Shown here one piece after another: positions 11,281 through 24,453 of a stretch of 64,000 nucleotides of DNA (position 1 is the stretch's first letter; the number at the start of each line of letters is the position of its first letter). The stretch spans positions 2,359,698 to 2,423,697 of the forward strand of contig CM022677.1 in the NCBI GenBank assembly GCA_012295275.1, written 5' to 3'. Source of the stretch: Chrysomallon squamiferum (taxonomy: Eukaryota > Mollusca > Gastropoda > Neomphalida > Peltospiridae). The translations under genes were made by a program, and so were the position numbers. The notes beneath the pieces are model-generated. The model was given only the letters and a program-made list of their open reading frames with translations, was not told the origin of the DNA and ran no database searches.

Positions 11281-12098
11281 AAGAAAAAAGAGAGTTCCAT
11301 GTCGCTGACTCAGGGTTGGATGTAATGTGCTTGCCGCCCATAGGCTAAAGACATTTTACCGCCCCCCTCCTCAAGGCTCAAGTCCCCCTCAGCCTTCCCA
11401 CTTAGTTTATATAATATGAATAGTTATGACTTATGATCTAGTTGAAAGTAAAAACCTGGTTTTACATTTACCTAAAGATTTATTTATAAATCTAATGTGA
11501 AAATACGAGTTTATTGCGCTTTTCAGCCATTGACCTCAATTAAAAATGTCGAAACTATTTTCAATTAAAGATTTCCAGTGACGTAGAAAGATCGGCGTGA
11601 AATATAAATATGTCGACTAGACATATCTCAGATCTATCTTGAGAAAAGATCAAACCGAGCGTTAGGCCTATAATTTCCATAAATATTTGTAACTACCGTC
11701 AATGATTTCACACACACACACAATCACGCACAGTCATACACGGAGTCGGTTTTAAGCCAATATATATGTATATATATATCATGATCATAATCAGTTTAAT
11801 GTGAAAAAGTAGTACAATAATTCCTCTAGTACTTCAAATAGTATATTATTTGTTCTAAGAGACAACTCTAGGTGTTACTTAAGAAGCTTTCCGAGACAAC
11901 TTAGAAATGTAATATCTGTAATTATCAGCATAATTTTTAATCAACATTATATTACATTACATTATAATACATACATTCACACACACACACATAATAATAA
12001 TGTATCGTTATTCATTAACAATTGTTTTGAGGCTGAGGGAAAGATACCGCACAGGCTGCTACACCGTTTCTATTACCAATGTTATTTATCTTTTAGTA

Positions 12099-12129
<31 letters not shown>

Positions 12130-14790
12130 ATTTATTTATTTATTTATTTACCGCTTTCATTGACAATTTCTCCACAAAAATTAGTTTGTTTAGTGGTGTT
12201 CTGTAATATTATTAAAACAGATTATAATAACAATGCTATTGTCACAGATAGCGATCGCGTTGTATTATTATTGCTATTATTTAAAATTACCATTTACCTT
12301 TTCTTTTAATCGTATTTTGTTTTGTTGCGAAGTCGATTTCTTCTGCTGTAGCAACGATACGATTTCGTTGAATCCAACTTTTTTTTAAATATATTTTCGA
12401 TCATATTTTGTATACACAAGAATGTATATCGCCAAGTATAACAATATATATATAAATATATTTTTTTTCTATGCAAGATTTCGCATCATTGAATGACGTT
12501 ATAGGTAATGCTCTGTTACAGTTGTCTCCCTTCACAAAGGTTCTAATTCTTTAGTAATACAAAGTATTTCTAATTGTAATAATGCTTGTGAAACAAATAT
12601 ATACCTAATAAAAATTGTTTATGTATTTCAGATTAATAAAATTATTTCTGGAAATAAATAAAACGTCAATTCAAATTTGATAATTTTAATTTATTAATTA
12701 AATCTGACAGACTTCAACTAAGCGAATTTTAGCAGATTTTGGATGTGTCATTAAAAAAAAAGAATGAAAAAAAAATACTGACATTTTTTCTGGATCACAT
12801 GATGTGCCTCAATCACAATGACAAGACTATTAAAGAATCCACTGTTATCATTAAATATATTCTGTGGATCAAGCTAATAACACCTAACACTATTTAAACA
12901 GTGTTGACATGTAAAAATTATCAAAGTTAATAAATTATCTTTAAAAAACACTACGTTACGTTTGCTCATTTCACTAACAACAGTACGTTATTTTTTATAA
13001 CAAATAATTATTCAGCTATTTCTAATACAGCAGAAATTAAACCGTTAGTTAACCGAGTCAAACCCTGAAAGCGCCAATACAGAAATTATAGCTCGACCAG
13101 TTTATTTATCATTATTATTACTATGACCTTTGCTGTTGTTGTTACGAGAGGCTGAGAAATACAGTCAAGGTTATGACCGTCTCATTATGTTAAAGTCTGT
13201 ATACAACAACAACAATAAAATTCTTTGTACTTGCAAGTTATTATTTTATGGTTTTGGGGAGACTGTCACGGATCGTAAGAAAACAACAATGACTAAATAT
13301 TTTAGACTTCTGTTTTACCCTCTGGCTTGTTATGATGGAGAAGTGATTCTGTTTGATTTTGTATTTTATATTTTAATTAATTAATTTATTTAGTAGTAGT
13401 TGTTGTTCTAGCAGTACAATCAGAAGTTTTATTATGATTACAGTCGAAAGTATAGAAAACTGGAGAATCAGGTGTTTTTTGTTGTTTTTTTGGATATATA
13501 TTATTTCGTCATTACAAACGGTAGAATGATAAAATTAAGTAGTTAATTAATTAATGATTTTTAAAAAAACAAACAAGACAAACATTTCCCCCAAAAAAAA
13601 AAAAAAAGAAGAAAAAAAGAACAACAACAACAACCACAATAATAAATATATAACATTAACAATAAAACTAAATTTACATAATAAATATGACATTTCAGTT
13701 CACAACTGGATTGGGGTGAAAAACATATACTCTTCAAAAAAGTACGGAACTCTAATAAATTACAATTGCTAAAATTGTTACCCGCGGAGAATGGTTTTGT
13801 GATAATAACGAATTTTATGTATTCCTCGTTCCAAGTCAAGTTGAAAAAAGCTAAAACATACCCTCGCTCAAGAACGATCTCGCGACCTACAGAAAAAAGG
13901 CTGTCTGTATTACATGTATCCGATCAAGTTCAGAAAACAGTTCAAGCGGCAAAGAAATGAAACAACTGGAGTGTGTACTTGATCGACTGGAGAACGTTAT
14001 CGCTTGTTGACGGAATGATTATACTGGAATTAATGATGGAAGTGAAATGAGTAAAGATGAATTCATTGACAGATCTGGCTGGAGAACACATTTTTATATA
14101 AACAAAGGGCCGTAACTCTTAAAAGCTTATAATTATGTTGACTAAAAATAGTTGAGATTCAGTATTAACTAATGGAAACTTCAGTTCCTGACACAAATGA
14201 AGTCCAATTTTATTTTTTTTACTTCTTATACAAAATGTTAAATGCATTATAAAACATGTTGAAAGTTAAACATGATGAGAAAAAAAATATATTTTAGTAA
14301 ATTTTTCATGGTGGGTTAAAGTTAGGTGATTTAATATACATTTATCAAAATGTTTTTTCTTTAGTTTATTTGGAAACATTGTTAAGGTTAGGTGAGTGAT
14401 AGGAAATGATTTGGTTAAATTTATTTCAAAACATCCTTAATTTTATCACACTGTTACGAGTGAGGTTTATGCCCAGGGTTAGCTTAAATAGCTGAAAAAG
14501 CTGCAAGACCTGGAAAATCATATGAGGAGTTTCTGAAGTATCGTTAGCATTTTGGTTAGGTTTTGGTTAGGTTTAGGTTAGTCCAACTTTTGTGCAGATT
14601 TAAATGTCAGTTAACCTGACGCGTGTCTTCATTCAGCACAAACTGAAAATGTATAGATTTTTGGTAAAAATAAATCAGTTCTGAAAGAGAATGTCGTTTT
14701 AACGAAAACCTTCGAACCTTTTATTTTTAAATGTTTTATATGTCATAGAAATATTTGTTAAATTGGCTTGTCATAGAACGCTAGATCGCA
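11280..14790. other. Non-coding spacer
   Basis: AT-rich sequence with a poly-T and TTTA run (12098-12150), scattered CA runs near 11710 and 11980, and an A-rich tract at 13590-13640. A stretch of 14540-14580 has three imperfect GGTTAGG-like words. The short open frames have no family similarity. I see no gene. Confidence 0.5.
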
Positions 14791-14796
14791 TGACGT

Positions 14797-14895
14797 AATA
14801 ATAATAATAATAATTATTATTATTATTATTATTATTATAGTGGTAGTAGTAGTAGTAAAACAACTATAAGTGCTATTACTTTTGTTTGCATATAC

Positions 14896-14928
<33 letters not shown>

Positions 14929-15075
14929 TAGTATTACTAGTTCTCCTACTACTATTACTACTACTGTTATAGTACTACTACTACTATAAATACTACTGCT
15001 AATATCTGTATTAGTTATTACTACTACTCCAACGACAACTATGCTACTGCTTGCTACTACAATTACTACTACTAC
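14797..15075. repeat. AAT/ATT/ACT trinucleotide microsatellite cluster
   Basis: An (ATA)n run meets an (ATT)n run at 14797-14838, forming a near-palindrome. It is followed by (GTA)n, a second (ATT)n at 14896-14926 and impure (ACT)n up to 15075. Confidence 0.8.
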
Positions 15076-15688
15076 TAAGAAGAATTGTAATTAATCATGT
15101 GTGAACAGTATGTCAGTAATACACATCATAAGGAACAGTCCGTATAAATAATCAACATCTAAAAAAAATAACACTGCAATTAAATAAAATAACAAAATAC
15201 CGATCTTCAATATATGCTAAAGGGACAATGCTAAAGTAATAAATAAAATAAAATAATCAAATTAAAAAATTCCTTCACGGATATGAAGGATGATCTTTGA
15301 CCCCCTCTCATTTACAACGTACAAACAACAACACTTAGTAACTGATATCTCAAAAACGTGACTAGATACTAAACTGCATCCTCACTGGGGATCTGTAAAC
15401 TCGTCTTTTAAAGCCCAAAGTTACAAATAATATTTCGTCTTTTCTTTTCTCTGCACGCTCGAGTTAGTTGGAGCAAGGGACTGATTCATTTTAAATAAAT
15501 GTAAATGATGTTATACATTAGAGCGGGGCAGAAAAGGAAAGGTCGAAATGACAAAAGAAAATTTCCGACGTTTATGTAGAGTAAGTGAACAGTTTCTCAA
15601 TAAAAAAAAAAAGAAAAAAATAAAAATAAAAATTAATACTGAATAACTAAATAACTAACTAACTAAATAAATTTAAAAGAACAAACAA

Positions 15689-15719
<31 letters not shown>

Positions 15720-16663
15720 TTTATTTTGGGTATTAAACTACTTTCCGGATCTAACATATTATAATATAAATTTAATCAAATTTATTTCCCGGTCTAATAG
15801 TGGAAAGTAAGTTCTGATATTAACATTTCTGAAACTAATTTATGTACTAATACTTATCTCGCTCAGTCCATAATCATAACCTACAAGTAATAAAATATAT
15901 TTACATACGTTTGTGTGTGTGTGTGTGTCTTTGTTTATAATTATGTGTGTGCGTGTGAGTGTATGTGTATTATACTCACATAAATTATATATTATTTATT
16001 TCTGTTGTTTCTTTATAAAGTTTGGGGTCTTTATTATATACATCATTATCACGATGAATAACATACTCGAGCGAAAAGGAAGATGTTTTAAGTCACACAC
16101 ACACATACACACATATACTCATACAAGCACAACACACAGAAACACATACACGCACAATATACACATATACACACAAACCAAACATAGACATATACAGCAT
16201 ACACATATGCGATAAAAAATAATAGAGAACTGTTAGACATAAAAATAAGATAGCATTTAATCAGGTATACGAACTGGCACGTCAGTGTTCATAGTGTACA
16301 TGTTCAGCCTCACAGAAGTTTATATTGTATTTGTTTACCGAGGTGAAACATACTTGACCCTGTTTAGTCACGTTTTCAACACACGGAGTCATAAGTGTAT
16401 TAAAAGATTAATTCAATACAGATATAGCATAAAACAAACCAGTGTAATATTAGATTTAACTATTATTGTTTTATCAATTATATATTGTTTATTTTATAAT
16501 CTATTTTTATTTCACTCATAAATTTGATTTTTTTTTCTTATTATATCTGACATATTATTAATTATTGTTAATTAATATTTTTATTAAAACAAGACACTCA
16601 GAAATTAAATTAATATAATGATGAAGATAGCAATATTATTTTACAACTTTGCAAAGAATTTAA

Positions 16664-16733
<70 letters not shown>

Positions 16734-17015
16734 GAAAGTTTTACAGATCTTTGTGTTCAAATTTAAAGTATTTTACAGATTTAAATTTCTCTGGTAGGTA
16801 TCACTTTTAACACACAAAACACACAATAAATAAAATAAATATGGAAGCCACTGTGTCCTTGGGTGTGTGTGTGCGTGTGCTTTCTCACAATTCGAAAAGC
16901 AGAAATAAATAAAATTAAGTTAGAAAAACCCACATTCCAATGTAATATAATAAAATGTATAATGAAAGAAAAAACATTACAAAAATAAATCAATGTTAAT
17001 ATGTATTTTAGAAGT
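15075..17015. other. Non-coding spacer with AAC, CA and AAT runs
   Basis: Contains (AAC)n at 15694-15719, GT/CA-rich tracts at 15912-15966 and 16097-16210, and a long (AAT)n at 16667-16731. No gene is seen. Confidence 0.5.
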
Positions 17016-17274
17016 CTGTGACTTGTAATACATAATGTACAAATACACAAGAACAAACAAACCCAGTCATAAATCTGCAAGCTTTTATGAGATCCACAGT
17101 GTAAAATTATGTGACCAACATTTACAGTGTTATTTAGACACAGGATTTCACTATACAGTTATCTTGCGTAGATGACAAAGATTTAGTGTAACTCAGTTTA
17201 TTAAATGTATGCAAATACACAGATCTAAATAAAACCATGTCCTGTATGTAGTAGATTAAAAATATTAATGTAGC

Positions 17275-17275
<1 letters not shown>

Positions 17276-17334
<59 letters not shown>

Positions 17335-17968
17335 TTGATGATGATTTTATTTTAAAAGATAGAGATTATCTTATTTATATATGCATAAAAGCATTACATT
17401 TAGCTAAATGAAACTACATTAACTTAGATGAAAACTGTAAGTAGTAAATTTTTCTAGATATTATTTTGATTTAGATATAATCTAATATATTTCTACCTAT
17501 ATAACATTGTTTTCTGGATTAATGTCCTTAATATTATCATCAACCTAAAATTATTCAAAATGATATGTCTTAGAGATTTCTATATGGTTTAGTTTCAAAC
17601 TTGATAACTGAAATACGCTTTTAAAAATTTCTTTTAAAAAAATCTGTACAGTTATAAATAATCATTATTCATCCATTATGTATGCAAATAGTAAAAAAGT
17701 GAATTCAAACTTTAGTTCTATAGCCATACATTTTGGCAAACCCTCTTCAAGGATTTCTGTAAGAAATTTACAGAAACAAATTTGATGAATATATTAATAT
17801 CATATTTATCTTTTATTAAGGATGAGATTTTCTTGGTGTGTGTAAAAATGTAACAAGTTAATTAAGGTTTCTTTATTAATGAAATTGTTGTGAACTGATG
17901 ATCATGTGTATTGTAGAGACATGATTGCTCATCACAGTTTTAAAACTTAAAACTGGTTAATTAATACA

Positions 17969-18033
<65 letters not shown>

Positions 18034-18035
18034 GA
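17276..18035. repeat. (AAT)n microsatellites in unit A
   Basis: Pure AAT/ATA runs lie at 17276-17331 and 17969-18033. Their equivalents in unit B are shorter or contain GAT units. The intervening sequence is non-coding. Confidence 0.85.
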
Positions 18036-18744
18036 TAAAATAATAAAAATAATAAAAAAGAAGAAAATATTCCTGCCACCAGTTTCTGGTAACAAAAACA
18101 GAACATGTTTTTTACTGAAGGAAGTTTTCATAAGTTTTACTTTGAAATATTCATTTCTTTCACATTTAAAACTATAGAACTTAAATTCATCATGAAACAC
18201 AACTGGAAAATTCCACAGGTATAAAACACAACTCTTGTTTTAAATAAGTAAGTCATTTATAATTATGAAGCAATATACAGTAGCACATTATTACAGGGTT
18301 AAATCAGTTTTGAATGCAGAAACTGTGATGCAACATGATTAATCATGTTAAAATATTTACCATCTGAAAAACCTTGCAAGCTATATCTGAGAAACAGTGA
18401 TTTGAAATATACTGTGTTCATTGCAGATTTTATTTTACACCCTCTGAATCAAAAATCTCAGTATTCAGAAAATGATTAATTATTTTAAGCTCATTTCTAG
18501 ATTATATATATATATATAAGAATTTAAATGAATAAAAATATTTTTTAATTAGCATATTTAAATAAGCATCTGTTAACTGGCATATTCATATTAACATTTT
18601 CCAATTGGTGTATTTATATTTTAAAGTTGAAATTTACTTGTATAAAGCTATGATGTTCTAGTCAGCATATTTAAATTAGCATGTTTCATTAGCATATTTA
18701 AAATCGGCTTTAAAACTGCACATTAAACCTGAATTGAAATCAGC

Positions 18745-18880
18745 TACTTTTATTTTCATCTCTACATACACCCCATTTTTTATATTAGACTTTTATTTAA
18801 TTTTTATCTGTACATACACCCCATTTTTTATATTAGACTTTTATTTTATTTTTATCTGTACATACACCCCATTTTTTAGT
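18745..18880. repeat. Minisatellite, unit about 54 bp, unit A version
   Basis: Two and a half copies of a unit with TACATACACCCCATTTTTTA, then TATTAGACTTTTATTT. The unit B version (46305-46610) is expanded to about six copies. Confidence 0.8.
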
Positions 18881-19127
18881 CCTTGAAATTACTTGTTACT
18901 GATTTTCATATTAACATGGTTTTGTTTCAATAAAATATAAAATTCTAAAATTTGAATGTAATCTGATTTTCTTTGTTTGAGACCTTACCTTCTTTCTGAA
19001 TAACCAGTACACAACATGAAATGTATGAGAGAGATGAAATGAGAGTGAGATACAGAGCAAATGATGTACATACCTTACTACAAAACTAAACTAAATCACA
19101 TTAATTAATTCAATTATCATTAACAGG

Positions 19128-19282
19128 TGAATTGTCTGCTGAATCATCTCCATGTTCAAGTAGAAGCTGTAAACTTTCATCAGCTTTCACAACCACTCAG
19201 GTCCATCAGCAGCCACATTCAGACTGTGAATCAAATCAGTTTTGTCATACATATGTCTGAGCAGACACAGAAACTCATCTCC
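19128..19282 (-). pseudogene. EGFR: EGFR-like C-tail exon, unit A
   Basis: On the minus strand, after CTGTTTGCAG, it reads GDEFLCLLRHMYDKTDLIH, then SLNVAADGPEWL and a stop. In the next frame VVKADESLQLLLEHGDDSAD continues to a stop. The layout follows the tail just after the EGFR kinase domain (GDE...; later a V-ADE-L motif), so a one-base frameshift is likely. It lies in the right order after the LDAE exon. Unit B lacks the segment, apparently deleted between GA-rich runs. The similarity is moderate. Confidence 0.5.
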
Positions 19283-19854
19283 CTGCAAACAGAAATGGAA
19301 CCGTCCAAACTGATTCAAGTCAAATGACAGAATGGACTCATTTGTTTGTTTTTTACTGGTGAAGAAGCTTAAAATCATTTTATATCTATTTCTTTTTTAC
19401 TTCATGCTTAAACAAAACCAAAATAAATCTTATCATTAAATTAATTACTTATATAAATCAATTATTAATAATTATGTAAATAAAAACAAGAGAAAAATTA
19501 AAGTATTGTGACTGACAGAAAAAATCCATCATAAACAACAACAGAAATACATAAATAAATAAATAACGAAATAAATAAATAAAATAAAAAAATAAAAAAA
19601 TAAATAAAAAAAAAAAAAAAATAAATAAAAAAGTAGTATTAAATAACATGGCTGGTGAAAATGTAGAACTATAAATTAAATTTTGTTATTATGTAGCAAT
19701 GATAAACACTAGATGTTAGTTTTAAATAAATATAAGAATGTTTACATATGCACTGGAAATGAATATTCATTTTGCATTGTTAATTTCCCATAGCTTTTTA
19801 TTCTGCCATTTTTTTTAAAACATTTTCATTTGACTTACAATGTGAAAGAAAGAA

Positions 19855-20172
19855 AGAAATTTGGAGAGAGAGAGAGAGAGAGAGAGCTCTGAAGACAGTG
19901 TTCCTGCAACCAACCAGCTGTCAATCACCTTCTGTAACCAATAATCCATGTGTGATTATCACTGATCCATTTTTTTCTAATCTGTCTTCTAAATACTGAT
20001 CAGTATATTCTAAACGTTTATCAGTATGGGCTAACCACTAATCCAATGTTTCAGAGACCAGTTCCCTTGATATTGTCAGTGCTTATTTGAATATCAGTTT
20101 TATATTTATATAAATAAATATTTGAACTAGTCAAGTTTTCTGACTACAAACCATAACAATGTGTTGTCTATG

Positions 20173-20229
<57 letters not shown>

Positions 20230-20230
20230 T
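19855..20230. repeat. (GA)n and (AAT)n runs in unit A
   Basis: (GA)n at 19862-19887 and (AAT)n at 20171-20227. The GA run corresponds to the much longer GA run in unit B (46796-46857), and about 750 bp just upstream is absent from unit B. Confidence 0.8.
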
Positions 20231-20461
20231 AAATACTTCAGTGTGGTGTTTTTTATAAGCATCTGAACAAGGAATTCTTGCATACATTCAAATATTGAAA
20301 ATTCCATGCAGTGGGTTCAAAGTCACATGGTTTATTGTGAAGATCAGCAAAGAGCTGTTTAGCACAATTGATAATTTAGTTCAGTTAGAGAGAAAATACT
20401 TTTTTTAATACACTGGATAAAAGAAAAACCTGCATAATGCAGTCACCAAAGACAGGAATGA

Positions 20462-20545
20462 CAGCAATCAGCCATGATCTCGAGACATTTTGGCAAACTC
20501 TTCTGCAAGCTCTTTGAAATATGGACGGGTTTCGGCATCCAGCCT
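20462..20545 (-). pseudogene. EGFR: EGFR-like kinase C-lobe exon (LDAE), unit A
   Basis: After AAACTTTCAG the minus frame reads LDAETRPYFKELAEEFAKM, then SRDHG and a stop. It matches the kinase aI helix region containing the invariant Arg of the R-P motif. The unit B copy continues SRDPVRFLSF to a donor, so this one is cut short by a stop at 20470-20472. Confidence 0.8.
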
Positions 20546-20744
20546 GAAAGTTTGTTTTAATAATCCCAAAATATCCTGAGTGATTTCAACCATGTAATTC
20601 TGGACACACACACACACTCTTACATACACACAAACACATTCAGTCTCTCACATACACACACACCTATACACAAACATACATACATACACACACACCTACA
20701 CACAAACATACATACACACACTCACACACACACACACACTCACA

Positions 20745-20881
20745 CTACATGATGATGTAGACGTAGATGGAGCAGATTGGAGGCTGTGGCAGTCACTCTC
20801 CGCTCTTCAGGAAATGGAGAACTTCGTGGATGTTGTCGTATCGTGTTTGACCAAACATAAACAGTTCCCACACAGTGACTC
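20745..20881 (-). pseudogene. EGFR: EGFR-like kinase exon VTVWEL, unit A
   Basis: After GTTGTTCAG the minus frame reads VTVWELFMFGQTRYDNIHEV, then LHFLKSGE, a TGA, and LPQPPICSIYVYIIM. This matches the aF-aG region of EGFR kinases, where the family has ER-LPQPPIC. The in-frame TGA occupies the Arg position (CGA to TGA) and is shared with unit B. A second stop (TAG) follows IIM, where the adjacent CA microsatellite has overrun the exon end. Confidence 0.85.
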
Positions 20882-21238
20882 CTGAACAACAACAACAAAA
20901 ACAAATTAAAAATTAGTCACATCCATCAGTTTCAAATTTGTTTACATTCTGTATCAGTGAAAAGCAAGAAAAATTAAGATTCAGTATATCGTTAATGAAC
21001 CTGTAATATTAATTTTCATGCTTTAGTATTATTCAAAAATTAGTATTAAAAAATATTAATTTCAAAATGACTCAAAGTAAGAGAAATGTGTTTAGACTGT
21101 TTGCACTTCTAAGTACACTTTATTATATATATTTTTCATTTTACAAACAGCGATTAAAATTGATGCATTTTACATATTCAAATGTCATTTTTGCATAAAA
21201 ATTATAAAAAAAGAGAAAAGATAAACAGAAGGTTATAC

Positions 21239-21302
21239 CATAACTCCAGACATCAGTTTTGTGTGTGAATATTCTGTCCAGAGCTAACCACTTGATTGGC
21301 AT
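21239..21302 (-). pseudogene. EGFR: EGFR-like kinase exon MPIKWLAL, unit A
   Basis: The minus frame after TGTTTCAG reads MPIKWLALDRIFTHKTDVWS, then YG, and ends at GTATAA. This is the P+1 loop and APE-equivalent region with the conserved DVWSYG. Compared with known EGFR proteins it is four or five residues short between WLAL and RIFTH. The open frame and splice sites are intact in both units. Confidence 0.85.
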
Positions 21303-21623
21303 CTGAAACATTGAAAAAGAATAAAATCTAGTTTTTCATATATTTTCCAGTTTATAATATATGAAATTTAATCTTTTCAAAATTTCAGCACATCAATGTT
21401 CCCAGTTAATAAAAAAAAAAATGAATTAAGACTATTCCAAGTTTCAGTTTGTAAGTTCCCTGTTAATAAGAAAATTGAATTTCAACTATTCAGAATTTTC
21501 AGTTCTTCAATGTTCCCTATTAATAAGAAAACAGAATTTAAACTTCAATATTTAAAATCTGAATTTGAACAAATTTATCAGTGTTTTTGATTAGTAAGAA
21601 ATGTGAATTACTGTTCCACTCAC

Positions 21624-21692
21624 TTTTCCACCAGCAGCTTAGTACTCATTGTAATCAAGAAGTTTAGCTAATCCAAAATTTGTGATCTTCAC
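21624..21692 (-). pseudogene. EGFR: EGFR-like DFG exon with NFG and stop, unit A
   Basis: The minus frame reads VKITNFGLAKLLDYNEY, a TAA, then AAGGK and a GTGAGT donor. The family has VKITDFGLAKLL...EY-A-GGK. The metal-binding Asp of DFG is Asn here, although it is Asp in unit B. The TAA after EY is shared by both units. The copy could not encode an active kinase. Confidence 0.85.
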
Positions 21693-21771
21693 CTGATTTG
21701 TGGTTTGTACTGTACAAAGATAAAAAAATAAAATAAACATAATGTCAAAATTTTGTTCACAAATTCAGTGA

Positions 21772-21890
21772 TTATTATTATTATTATTATTATTATTATC
21801 ATTATTACTGTTATTATTACTATTACTACTATTATTACTATTATTATTACTGTTATAATTATTATTGTTGTTATTACTACTACTACTACT
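21772..21890. repeat. (ATT)n/(ACT)n microsatellite at an inversion breakpoint
   Basis: A long ATT run turns into impure ATT/ACT. It matches 49355-49490 of unit B, after which the two units diverge in structure. Confidence 0.85.
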
Positions 21891-21894
21891 TGTC

Positions 21895-22870
21895 AGTACA
21901 GAAAGTTCACATTCCAAACAGCCCAAACCAGCCAGAACCAGTTTACTTCCTTGTGTCCAGAAAATGTGGAATTTTTAAAACATGTTCTGAAACTCTGTCA
22001 GCCAATCTTTCAACTGGTGAGTCAGTAAATCTATTAATTAAATAATTTATAAAATTATTTTGTGTTGTGTATTTGCTTCTTCTTTTTTTTATTACTGTGT
22101 AAGCTATTTATTTATTGTTTAACCTATGTGTCTGTGCTATTTTATGTAATGTTTTTTAATTTATTTAGTCAAACATTTGTGTCTATTTATTTGTTTGAAT
22201 TAAAGTTTGGCTCTCAGTTTTTCTCTGGTATCAAGATGTTTTTAAATGTAAATTCAATGTTTAATTCATAGAAAATGTTATGTAGCATTAGGTGTTCACA
22301 GAAAAAATGTGGACAGAGAAATAAGAAATGTTTCATGGTTTCAGAAATTCCACAGCTACAGCTTGGTTTTGTGTTTATTTTGTGTTTGAATTTGACTGTG
22401 TTTAGATTGGTGGAGTAGCTGATTCTGAGTCTGGTAAGGTTATGTAGTTTGTTACTAAAATGATTTTGGGTTTTGATGATGAAAGGTGTAACTAATTTTG
22501 ATTTTATTTCTTTATTAATATGGCTGACTGTTGTTGAAAAATTAGATTGTTGTGAAAGGTGTGTTTTAAAGGGTTGAGTAGGGACTAGATCCTTGATGAG
22601 ATGTTTATTACTGAGAGTGGATTTTAACACAGTATTTTAGTGTGTGTAGTTTTTGTCTGTAGTTTTTGTCTGTATTTGAAGTGTTGTATGTTTTATTCTA
22701 ACACACGACTGTCAGGCAGTGTGATGTTTGGTAAAAGTTTTTACAAGATGTGATTATCTTCTTTATGTGGCTTCCGAAGTTGGCAGTCGAATGTGACTAC
22801 TAAACATTTGAATAATGTTCTTTGTTATTAAATGGTTATCTATTTGTAGTGTTATTTTGCTGTTATCTTT
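21895..22870 (-). mobile_element. Non-LTR retrotransposon 3' fragment, unit A (inverted relative to unit B)
   Basis: The minus frame 22630-22214 (138 codons) includes LKSTLSNKHLIKDLVPTQPF and ends with CSCGISETMKHFLFLCPHFF, a C-CG-ET-H-L-CP pattern typical of LINE C-termini. The unit B counterpart (about 52270-53000) lies in the opposite orientation and is preceded there by an RT-like stretch. Decayed. Confidence 0.65.
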
Positions 22871-23269
22871 CTTTCTTTTTTCTTTTACTTTATTAGAGAG
22901 GAGGCATGCTGTCTAAGTGAAATCTTTATCTCTCAGTTTAAAGGCTGTCATTCAAGTTGTTTAGGTATTTGATTGTTTACAGACCTGACAGCAGAAATCT
23001 ACGAATACTGTAATTACTTTGTTTTTTTATTTACTGATTGGAATTTAGTAAACTTTTGTATTTTATTTTTATTTACTTGTTAAATTATTATTTTTTAAAT
23101 GTTTGTTCAATAACAAACAAAAACATACTGCAATATAAAATCAATTAATCTAAGAATTAATACAATATCCTTAAAATTATATTTACTCCTTTAAATATGT
23201 TTCAGAACAGATTTCAGTAAATATCACTTAATCTGTTAGAAAAATTACACATTATTCAAATGAATTCTT

Positions 23270-23370
23270 ACCATGTGCAACAGCAGTCTGTTGATTCTCC
23301 CTCCAAAGTGAAGATTTAGTCTCACATGCAGACAGTATTTTCAAATAACTCACTTTGAATCCTGCAACTG
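23270..23370 (-). other. Exon-like block, unidentified
   Basis: The minus frame reads VAGFKVSYLKILSACETKS, then SLWRENQQTAVAHG, ending at a good GTAAGA donor. Unit B keeps most of it (about 53195-53280) with a short deletion. By position it lies upstream of the EGFR-like kinase exons on the same strand. I do not recognise it. Confidence 0.3.
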
Positions 23371-23379
23371 ACTCAGACA

Positions 23380-24412
23380 AAATTAGTCATAATCTTGATA
23401 AAAATGCTGCAGAAATTGAACTATCCTTTCTCTATCTTCACATGTAAAAGTGTGTGAATTAATTTTCTTCTGCCAGATTTCTTTACTCTCTTGGAGTTAC
23501 CATTCAGTCTGCAATGCTTCAATAAAGCTGTGAGTTTGTTCTGACTAATGCTGTAAACAAACAATAAAAGATATAAGCAGACACCCATACCCCCTCACAA
23601 ACACACACACACAGATATTCAAATGTACTCTATAAAAATGAAGGAGAAATTACAAATTAACAGCTGCTTTAAAAGGAAAAATACTAATGAAAAAACCCAT
23701 ACAAGTTCTCTCTTTTTGTTCATTGGAGTGCTTTGAAGAACTCCCAGAAATATCAAATCTTTTTCAGCAGCAAAAAAAAAAAGATCTGAATTCTTATAAT
23801 ACTTATACAGGTAAATTATTTGAAATAACTGTCCTAATTCAGATGACAAAATTTATTTGTTATAAAAATCATTTTAACGAGTCTTGTTTATCCAGATAAA
23901 ATATATTACCACTGATTTAAACTTAAAATGTTCTTATTTCCATAGTTAATTCTATCACAGTCTCTAACCTGAATGAATAATATTATTCTAGAAGAACTTA
24001 CTTTTTTCTTCTTCTTCTTATGAATATCTATTACTGACATTTTCAACTTGAGAGAAATGTCTTACAAGCTGATGATTATGCACGTTATGTCAGTAAGGAC
24101 AAGGCTCGAAATTTGAAAAAATTAAATTAAGGTTTAGTCGCCTAAAAAGTATTTTTTGGATCATCTCTTTTTTTTTTTCTATAAGTTATAACATAAGAGC
24201 CACTATTAATAATTTTATAGCAAATATTATTCACATAAAAGGTTTGTTCGTAATTCGATAATTTGAAAGTATCGTCTTACCTTAATTTGTCAACATCTAA
24301 AATGAAATACGAAAATTCTTTATTAATTAAAATAGCCACAAAAATTTAGTCCTATTTATACAAATCTGCTGGTAAGACATTTTCAAACAAACCTTGACAA
24401 AAATGGAATTAT

Positions 24413-24453
<41 letters not shown>

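Noticed and set aside
13554-13960. Short open frames on both strands
   Set aside because: They are low-complexity A-rich or T-rich translations. The 64-codon frame at 13766 has no recognisable family and no splice support.
14530-14585. Interstitial telomere-like TTAGG repeats
   Set aside because: Only three imperfect GGTTAGG words with variable spacing. There is no array.
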